Below are positions 1 through 4,406 of a stretch of DNA of 5,333 nt, one piece after another. Source of the stretch: Lysobacterales bacterium (GTDB lineage Bacteria; Pseudomonadota; Gammaproteobacteria; Xanthomonadales; SZUA-36); assembly GCA_029287515.1 (NCBI GenBank), contig JARFQZ010000212.1, positions 1 to 5,333 on the forward strand, given 5' to 3'. The notes under the pieces were generated by a model, which had not been told where the DNA came from, did not search any database, and saw nothing but the letters and a program-made list of their open reading frames with translations. A program made the translations under genes and the position numbers. Positions within the stretch are counted from its first letter, which is position 1, and each line of letters opens with the position of its first letter.

Positions 1-219
1 GAAACGCAGCGCGAATACGTCGGTGTCGAACAGGTGCATCCGATGGGCAACCAGCAATACCAGAGCACAGGAGAATGCCCCGAGGATCAGTAACAGCGGC
101 TTGAAGAAACCGGACCACAGCAGCCAGGCCGCGACCAGCAGCAGGCCCATCAGTGCCATTCTGGCCAGGTTTGACGTGGCAGTCTCCCGGGCGCGGGTTT
201 TGTCGGGTAAGTCGGCCAT
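1..219 (-). CDS. mrpE: Na+/H+ antiporter subunit E (MrpE/MnhE family), N-terminal fragment
   Basis: The reading frame starts at ATG 219-217 and runs off the left edge, so 73 residues are visible. After a charged N-terminus (MADLPDKTRARE) there is a long hydrophobic stretch, about residues 21-59, that can form two membrane helices. It contains LLWSGFFKP and then HRMHLFD. This pattern (W-L-L-x-SG, short charged turn, second helix, basic RM-x-L) is typical of the small MrpE/MnhE/PhaE subunit of the multisubunit cation/proton antiporter, which is usually about 160 residues. MrpE sits in the inner membrane and supports assembly and activity of the Mrp complex, which exchanges Na+ (or K+) for H+. 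The gene starts 6 nt after the Rap1a-like gene, and its Shine-Dalgarno GAGGA (227-223) overlaps that gene's stop codon, which suggests coupled translation. The remaining mrp genes would be expected just outside the window. The family call rests on less than half of the protein. Confidence 0.75.
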   Translation of the reverse strand, partial: MADLPDKTRARETATSNLARMALMGLLLVAAWLLWSGFFKPLLLILGAFSCALVLLVAHRMHLFDTDVFALRF

Positions 220-228
220 GCTTCCTCA
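220..228 (-). promoter_or_regulatory. Ribosome binding site overlapping the upstream stop codon
   Basis: On the minus strand the sequence reads TGAGGAAGC and then ATG. The TGA stop of the Rap1a-like gene (228-226) forms part of the Shine-Dalgarno of mrpE. Spacing is short (3-4 nt). This supports the mrpE start at 219 and termination-reinitiation coupling of the two genes. Confidence 0.6.
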
Positions 229-690
229 GCCGTCTGCCTCGCAGGGATAGTGCTCCCGCAGGGTCCGGTAAACCAGGTCTCTGGCGAGCGGATTCGCTTC
301 CGCCAGTTGCTCTTTCTGCGCATCGGCCACCACGTGCTCGACCACTTCTTTCAGGGGTACCGGGTCGCCGAGGCAGAAGTCGGCGTAAACCGAGGAACCG
401 AAACGATCCAGTCGATTCCCGATTCGCGTGCGTGCAGCGCGTTCGCTGAACGATTCTTCTTTTTCGTACTCCTCGACGACATTGCGAGTGACACGTTCGT
501 CGGTAGCGACGGCGCCGTCAATGAAGCCCTGGATGTAGCGGACGCAAAATATCCGGTCCTCCGAGGCTTGTTCGTCGTAGTACTTATCGCAATGTGATAC
601 CAGTTCCGCCGTCGATAACGCTTCAACGGCCCAGGCCGTCGGCGATGTCAACAGCGCGCAGAGCAGCAGGATTGCAAGTCGAGTTTTCAT
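226..690 (-). CDS. Secreted Rap1a/Tai immunity-like family protein
   Basis: A 154-residue protein with a clear Sec signal peptide: MKTR, a hydrophobic core LAILLLCALL, then a likely cleavage after AWA (residue 21). The mature part has four cysteines (C34, C49, C106, C150), enough for two disulfides in the periplasm. The pattern C-x14-C followed by RYIQGFIDGA, then YADFC-LGDPVPL, and a C-terminal A-R-D-L-V-x-R-T-L-x-x-x-YPC matches the Rap1a/Tai family (named after Serratia immunity proteins against type VI effectors). Many members are found with no effector nearby, so immunity is not demonstrated here. The start ATG 690-688 has GGAG eight nt upstream (703-700 region). The gene lies 71 nt after the winged-helix gene and 6 nt before mrpE, so co-transcription is likely. 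An envelope role linked to cation homeostasis is conceivable but is inference. Confidence 0.7.
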   Translation of the reverse strand: MKTRLAILLLCALLTSPTAWAVEALSTAELVSHCDKYYDEQASEDRIFCVRYIQGFIDGAVATDERVTRNVVEEYEKEESFSERAARTRIGNRLDRFGSSVYADFCLGDPVPLKEVVEHVVADAQKEQLAEANPLARDLVYRTLREHYPCEADG

Positions 691-761
691 CTTTTCATCT
701 CCATTGGCCTGAAGCGGCCCGGCGCCCTCTCAGCGCGGTGCTCCAAGGCAGTTACGTCCAT

Positions 762-1109
762 TCAGGGTGGGTCGCCCGCGTCTTTCCCTTCGGAGGTGAC
801 CATTTCGCTCCCCAGACTGTCATCCGCCTCCAGTACGGGTCTCAGCAGCATTTCCACGGTGCAATGCGCCTCGATGGGATGCCTCAGCGGTTCGCGAGCC
901 ACTATTTCGTAATAATTTCCCCGGCCGCGCCTGCTGCGCCTGAGAAAACCGGCCTCGTCCAGCTGGGTGATCAGGCGCATGACGGTTCGCTCTGTCACGC
1001 CGATTCGGTCAGCGATGTCGCGCAGCTTTGCCCGCGGGTTCTCCGCCAGGCAGATCAGCACGTGCGCGTGGCTGCTGAGAAATGTCCAATCTGTTCCGAT
1101 TGTGCTCAT
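762..1109 (-). CDS. Small winged helix-turn-helix transcriptional regulator (MarR/ArsR-like fold)
   Basis: A 115-residue cytoplasmic DNA-binding protein. Residues 8-24 (WTFLSSHAHVLICLAEN) form the entry helix. Residues about 28-48 (KLRDIADRIGVTERTVMRLI) are a textbook helix-turn-helix with T39/R41/T42 in the recognition helix. Residues 55-69 (FLRRSRRGRGNYYEI) are the basic wing. The PLRHPIEAH segment that follows recurs in a family of short winged-helix proteins of this type. The last ~20 residues are acidic and probably disordered. No ligand-binding domain or metal-binding cysteine set is visible, so the signal is unknown. The start at 1109 gives the full entry helix; only a weak GGA-type ribosome site lies upstream. 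The gene is first in the minus-strand unit leading to mrpE, and the palindromes at 1150-1161 and 1193-1205 are natural candidates for its own operator. Autoregulation is inference. Confidence 0.7.
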   Translation of the reverse strand: MSTIGTDWTFLSSHAHVLICLAENPRAKLRDIADRIGVTERTVMRLITQLDEAGFLRRSRRGRGNYYEIVAREPLRHPIEAHCTVEMLLRPVLEADDSLGSEMVTSEGKDAGDPP

Positions 1110-1149
1110 CCGTTTTCCGTCGACTGTGAGACAACGGGGCTTATCTTAT

Positions 1150-1161
1150 GACATAAATGTC
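1150..1161. promoter_or_regulatory. 12-bp palindrome, candidate operator
   Basis: GACAT-AA-ATGTC is a perfect inverted repeat with 5-bp arms, about 40 bp upstream of the regulator's start and in its AT-rich promoter region. On the minus strand a TTTAAT (1170-1165, five of six matches to TATAAT) lies just upstream of it. A repressor bound here would block transcription of the minus-strand operon. The binding protein is unknown; the adjacent winged-helix regulator is the simplest guess. Confidence 0.35.
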
Positions 1162-1192
1162 GGGATTAAAGTGTCTATTGTTCGAAAAAACC

Positions 1193-1205
1193 GATGATAA
1201 TCATC
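1193..1205. promoter_or_regulatory. 13-bp inverted repeat with a Fur-box-like core
   Basis: GATGAT-A-ATCATC is a perfect inverted repeat around one central base. Ten consecutive bases (TGATAATCAT, 1195-1204) equal the centre of the 19-bp Fur consensus, but the flanks do not match, so the total is about 11 of 19. A plus-strand -10-like GATAAT (1196-1201, five of six) lies inside it; the matching -35 is poor. It could be a weak Fur site or the site of another dimeric repressor. Confidence 0.3.
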
Positions 1206-1207
1206 TG

Positions 1208-1459
1208 AAAAACCTGAAAAGATCGATGCTCCTGCCAGAGCCCTGATACACGGCGCGGCAAAGCCAATCGCAGCTAGTCGGGTTGCCGGGCGCCGGAACG
1301 ACAGCAACCCGGGGGCTCTGTCTTACGGCATAATCGAGGGGTGTGGTGCAAAACCGGGAGGCGTTTGTCCGAGGTCTGGAGAAAACCCGTGTGAAAATAA
1401 CAGGGGGGCGAGCGGCATTCGTCAGCCCCCGGCGGCGCGGTTGCGCTGCTGACTTTTTT
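1208..1459 (+). ncRNA. Candidate structured RNA or leader, undescribed
   Basis: Boundaries are inferred: the 5' end from the -10-like GATAAT at 1196-1201, the 3' end from the T-run ending at 1459. An 8-bp perfect helix pairs 1236-1243 (CAGAGCCC) with 1313-1320 (GGGCTCTG). Inside it, a second perfect 8-bp helix pairs 1279-1286 (CGGGTTGC) with 1304-1311 (GCAACCCG), one base from the outer helix, so the two could stack. Further on, 1404-1409 can pair with 1425-1430 (GGGGGC/GCCCCC), and a terminator-like hairpin follows. I do not recognise 4.5S, 6S, tmRNA, RNase P or a common riboswitch. It may be a free small RNA or the 5' leader of the metalloprotease gene. GC-rich sequence makes chance helices fairly common, so confidence is low. 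Confidence 0.25.
1421..1459 (+). terminator. Candidate intrinsic terminator or attenuator upstream of the metalloprotease gene
   Basis: GTCAGC (1421-1426) pairs with GCTGAC (1448-1453), with GCGC/GCGC (1435-1438 with 1443-1446) nested inside around a GGTT loop. Six T's (1454-1459) follow immediately. An alternative stem of 1430-1438 with 1443-1451, including two G-U pairs, uses the same loop. It lies 21 nt before the preferred ATG at 1481. The 5' arm shares bases 1425-1426 with the competing GGGGGC/GCCCCC helix (1404-1409/1425-1430), as in a terminator/anti-terminator switch. If translation really began at 1343 or 1346, this element would lie inside the coding region. Confidence 0.4.
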
Positions 1460-1480
1460 GGGCTCTTTCGTGAATTGGTA

Positions 1481-1834
1481 ATGGACGAGAACGAATTCCA
1501 ACTTGCAGTTCAGCGGGTCATGGACCGCCTGCCGGGCTGGGTGCACGACGCAATGGAGCACATCGAAATTCGGGTGGAGGACGAAGCACCGGGTGAGCTC
1601 GGTCCCGAGGCTGAAGACTTGCTCGGTCTGTATGAGGGCACGCCGCTGACCGAGCGCAGCGTGGAAGATTTCGGTGAGTTGCCCGATATCATTTACATTT
1701 TTCGCAAGCCGCATCTGGAAATGGACCTCTCGCGGGACGAACTGCTGGATGAGATCGCCACGACGCTGGTGCATGAAATCGCCCATTACCTGGGTATCGA
1801 CGACGATCACCTGGAGGAGATCGGCTGGGATTGA
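1481..1834 (+). CDS. Minimal zincin-like metallopeptidase (DUF1025/Zincin_1 family)
   Basis: A 117-residue protein from ATG 1481. The C-terminal motif HEIAHYLGIDD (residues 98-108) is HExxHxxGxxD: H98 and H102 would bind zinc, E99 would be the catalytic base, and D108 occupies the third-ligand position. The ending DDDHLEEIGWD, and an earlier acidic segment with LLGLYEGTPLTER and ELPDIIYIFRKP, are typical of this very small single-domain zincin family, which is about 110-140 residues long. No signal peptide or membrane segment is seen, so it is probably cytoplasmic; substrates are not known for the family. The start is uncertain. 1481 fits the family length but has no good Shine-Dalgarno. In-frame GTGs at 1343/1346 sit behind GAGGGG (1336-1341) but would add about 46 arginine-rich residues unlike the family. 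The dehydrogenase gene follows 84 nt later on the same strand and could be co-transcribed. Confidence 0.8.
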   Translation: MDENEFQLAVQRVMDRLPGWVHDAMEHIEIRVEDEAPGELGPEAEDLLGLYEGTPLTERSVEDFGELPDIIYIFRKPHLEMDLSRDELLDEIATTLVHEIAHYLGIDDDHLEEIGWD

Positions 1835-1905
1835 AAAGCCTGTATTGAGTCATTCCATTGCGGCCGCCGCTGTGCTGAAATCAGCTTTCTGAGCAACATA
1901 TAAAC

Positions 1906-1910
1906 GGAAG
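1906..1910 (+). promoter_or_regulatory. Shine-Dalgarno of the sarcosine dehydrogenase-like gene
   Basis: GGAAG lies 8 nt before ATG 1919 and supports that start. The FAD-binding motif begins 15 residues later, as expected for an unextended N-terminus. I see no convincing sigma-70 promoter in the 84-nt gap before this gene. Confidence 0.55.
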
Positions 1911-1918
1911 CGCATCCC

Positions 1919-4375
1919 ATGTCTGAAACAATCCTTCCCGAGCACGCGCAGGTCGTTATCATCGGTGGCGGAATCATCGGCTGTTCGGTCGCCTATCACC
2001 TGGCTGACATGGGCTGCAGGGAGGTCGTGCTGCTGGAACGCGACCAGCTCACGTCCGGCACGACCTGGCATGCGGCCGGCCTGATGACCACCTACGGCTC
2101 AGGCTCGGAGACCATTCTAAGCGTGCGCAAGCACTCAATGAATCTCTACCGGCGCCTGGAGGCTGAGACCGGACAGCAGACCGGTTTCAATCCCTGTGGC
2201 TTTATCGAAGTGGCCGCGGATGAGGACCGCCTCGAGGAGTATCGTCGCATCACCGCGTTCAACCGCCTGCACGGCAACGATATCCAGGAACTGTCTCCAT
2301 CGGAAGTCGGGGAGCTTTTTCCTTTCGCACGGGTGGACACCCTCAAGGCCGGTTTCTACGCAGCGGAGGACGGTCGCATCAATCCCGTGGACGTGACCAT
2401 GGCGTTGGCCAAAGGCGCACGCCTGAAAGGTGCGAAGATTTTTCAGAATACCCCGGTCCGCGGCGTGCTCAGCCGCAACGGCACCGTCACGGGGGTGCGT
2501 ACCGAGCGGGGCGAGATCCGCTCGGAATTCGTGGTCAATTGTGCCGGTATGTGGGCCCGCCAGCTGGGCGAGCAGTCCGGCGTGGTCATCCCCAACCAGG
2601 CGGCGGAGCACTACTACCTGATCACCGAAGCGATCGAAGGCGTGAGCAGTGACCTGCCGGTGCTCGAGGACCCCTCGGTCCACGCGTACTACCGCGAGGA
2701 AACCGGCGGCATGATGGTCGGCCTGTTCGAGCCGGATTGCGCGCCGTGGCGGGTGGACGGGATTCCCGAGGACTTTTCCTTCGGTGAACTGCCGCCCGAC
2801 TGGGACCGCCTCACGCCATTCCTGGAAAAAGCCATGGAGCGCGTTCCGGTCACGATGGAATCGGGCATCCGCAAGTTCTTCTGTGGGCCGGAGAGCTTTA
2901 CCCCCGACCTGGCCCCGGTTATCGGGGAGGCCCCCGAGCTGCGCAACTATTTTGTCGCTGCCGGCCTGAATTCCGTCGGTATCATTACCGGTGGTGGCTG
3001 GGGCCGCGTGGTGGCGCACTGGATCATGAACGGGCGGCCCGATGTAGACGTCACGGGAGTCAACATCGACCGCTTCCATCGTTACCAGTGCAATCCGGAA
3101 TACCGCCGTCAGCGGGCGCTGGAATCCCTGGGTCTGGTCTACGCCTGCCACTACCCCGACCGCTCCCCGGTAACCGCGCGCGGTGCGCGCCAGTCTCCGT
3201 TCCACGACCGCCTGGTGGCGCAGCGGGCTCATTTCCGCGACGTCAGCGGCTGGGAATCGCCCGGCTGGTATGCGCCGGAAGGCCACGAGCCGGTAGCCGA
3301 CCGTCTGACCTGGGGCAGGGCCAACTGGTTTCCCTGGTGGGAGGCAGAGCACCGCGCCTGCCGCGAGGGCGTGATCGCAATGGATATGAGCTTCATGGGC
3401 AAATTCCTGGTCCAGGGCCGGGATGCCGGTGAATTCCTGAACTACCTGTCCGCCAACGAGGTAAACGCCGAGGACGGCAGGATTACCTATACGCAGTGGC
3501 TGAATGAAGACGGCAGGCTGGAGGCCGATCTCACTGTCACGAGGCTGGACGAGGAAAACTTCATGGTCGTTACCTCGGACGTGGCTCACCGCCACACCGA
3601 AACCTGGATTAAGCGCCATATCCGTGAGGGACAGCAGGTGTCGGTCACCGACGTCACGTCGGGCTACGGGCAGCTTAATATCCAGGGCCCGCGTTCCCGC
3701 GAACTGCTCCAATCGATTAGCAGCGCGGATTTGTCCAACGAGGCCTTCCCCTTCCGCACTGCGCGGGAGATAGATATCGGCCTGGGACGCGTGCTCTGCG
3801 TGCGCATCACCTACGTGGGTGAATTGGGGTATGAACTCAACATCCCCTCCGAGCAGGCCGTTCACGTGTACGACCGCATCGTCGAGGCAGGCGACGCTTT
3901 CGGTCTGAAGCATGCCGGCCTCAAGGCGCTGTCCAGCTTACGGCTGGAGAAGGGCTACCGCGACTACGGTCACGACATCGACAACATGGACGACCCGTAT
4001 ACCACCGGGCTGGGATTCGCGGTTCGGCTGGACAAGGACAGCGACTTCATCGGCAAGCAGTCATGCATCGAGCGCAAGGCCGACCTGCATTATCCGCACC
4101 GGCTGGTGCAGATCCTGCTGCAGGATCCGGAACCGCTGATGATTCACTCCGAAGTGGTTCTGCGCAACGGCCAGCCGGTGGGCGAAGTGCGCGCCGCGTC
4201 CTATGGCCACACGCTGGGTGCTTCGGTCGGATTGGCCATGGTCGCAGGCGATCCGGTCGATGCCGATTATCTGGCTGCAGGAACATGGGAAGTCGACATC
4301 GGCGGCACCCGCTGTCCTGCCACCGTGTCACTGAAACCCTTGTATGATCCTGGAATGAAGCGCGTGCGGGCCTGA
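1919..4375 (+). CDS. Sarcosine/dimethylglycine dehydrogenase-family flavoprotein with a C-terminal folate (GcvT) domain
   Basis: An apparently complete 818-residue protein. Residues about 10-370 are a DAO-type FAD domain: VVIIGGGIIG (dinucleotide fold, G16/G18/G21), E40 at the end of the second strand, and TSGTTWHAAG with H51, the position of the covalent 8-alpha-histidyl FAD in dimethylglycine and sarcosine dehydrogenases. CGPESFTPDLAPVIGEAPEL (322-341) and the glycine-rich GIITGGGWG close the domain. About 372-428 is the linking FAO_M domain. About 430-700 is a GcvT aminomethyltransferase domain (MDMSFMGKF at 488-496, YVGELGYEL at 632-640, LRLEKGYRDYGHDI from 674), and about 712-805 is the GcvT C-terminal barrel. 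These enzymes demethylate N-methylglycines oxidatively and transfer the C1 unit to tetrahydrofolate as methylene-THF. Segments such as DLSNEAFPF, GPESFTPD, and the ending PLYDPGMKRV resemble mitochondrial sarcosine dehydrogenase more than dimethylglycine dehydrogenase. Substrate choice is not settled by motifs. No signal peptide is present. Confidence 0.9.
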   Translation: MSETILPEHAQVVIIGGGIIGCSVAYHLADMGCREVVLLERDQLTSGTTWHAAGLMTTYGSGSETILSVRKHSMNLYRRLEAETGQQTGFNPCGFIEVAADEDRLEEYRRITAFNRLHGNDIQELSPSEVGELFPFARVDTLKAGFYAAEDGRINPVDVTMALAKGARLKGAKIFQNTPVRGVLSRNGTVTGVRTERGEIRSEFVVNCAGMWARQLGEQSGVVIPNQAAEHYYLITEAIEGVSSDLPVLEDPSVHAYYREETGGMMVGLFEPDCAPWRVDGIPEDFSFGELPPDWDRLTPFLEKAMERVPVTMESGIRKFFCGPESFTPDLAPVIGEAPELRNYFVAAGLNSVGIITGGGWGRVVAHWIMNGRPDVDVTGVNIDRFHRYQCNPEYRRQRALESLGLVYACHYPDRSPVTARGARQSPFHDRLVAQRAHFRDVSGWESPGWYAPEGHEPVADRLTWGRANWFPWWEAEHRACREGVIAMDMSFMGKFLVQGRDAGEFLNYLSANEVNAEDGRITYTQWLNEDGRLEADLTVTRLDEENFMVVTSDVAHRHTETWIKRHIREGQQVSVTDVTSGYGQLNIQGPRSRELLQSISSADLSNEAFPFRTAREIDIGLGRVLCVRITYVGELGYELNIPSEQAVHVYDRIVEAGDAFGLKHAGLKALSSLRLEKGYRDYGHDIDNMDDPYTTGLGFAVRLDKDSDFIGKQSCIERKADLHYPHRLVQILLQDPEPLMIHSEVVLRNGQPVGEVRAASYGHTLGASVGLAMVAGDPVDADYLAAGTWEVDIGGTRCPATVSLKPLYDPGMKRVRA

Positions 4376-4406
4376 ATCCGGGTCTGCAAGCATCCGTGGG
4401 TCAGAT
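4376..4406. other. 31-nt convergent gap between two stop codons
   Basis: The dehydrogenase (+) and OYE-like (-) genes end facing each other. TGAATC (4373-4378) and GATTCA (4404-4409), which contain or abut the two stops, are complementary and could close a weak 6-bp stem. No T-tract follows on either strand, so I do not call a terminator. Confidence 0.4.

Larger units (their letters stand above)
1110..1480. other. Divergent intergenic region, 371 nt, no convincing protein
   Basis: This stretch separates the minus-strand regulator from the plus-strand metalloprotease. I find no plausible coding sequence of its own. The left 100 nt (1140-1220) are AT-rich and hold two inverted repeats and -10-like hexamers on both strands. 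The right part (1230-1460) is GC-rich and contains several long complementary segments ending in a hairpin plus T-tract on the plus strand. These are listed separately. Confidence 0.8.

Noticed and set aside
594..1151. 185-codon plus-strand open frame opposite the regulator gene
   Set aside because: It spans the opposite strand of a clear winged-helix gene and an intergenic gap, and its product has no recognisable features.
1311..1330. GGGGGCTCTG start resembling the 5' end of 4.5S (SRP) RNA
   Set aside because: The conserved SRP loop (GGTCAGG...GGAAGCAGCC) is absent downstream, so the match is a short coincidence.
1274..1810. 178-codon minus-strand open frame opposite the metalloprotease
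   Set aside because: The sense strand encodes the HExxHxxGxxD protein; the antisense product resembles nothing and is arginine/histidine-rich in the way shadow frames are.
1874..1890. GCTGAAATCAGC palindrome followed by TTTCT as a terminator after the metalloprotease gene
   Set aside because: The loop would be only 2 nt and the T-tract is short and interrupted, so a stable terminator hairpin is unlikely.
1899..1904. TATAAA as a -10 element for the dehydrogenase gene
   Set aside because: Transcription would start about 8 nt before the ATG and exclude the GGAAG ribosome site; there is also no -35 at the right distance.
2135..3913. Very long (592-codon) open frame on the minus strand inside the dehydrogenase gene
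   Set aside because: It is antisense to a gene whose sense product has full-length FAD and GcvT motifs. The minus-strand product has no recognisable domain and is a by-product of GC-rich codon use.
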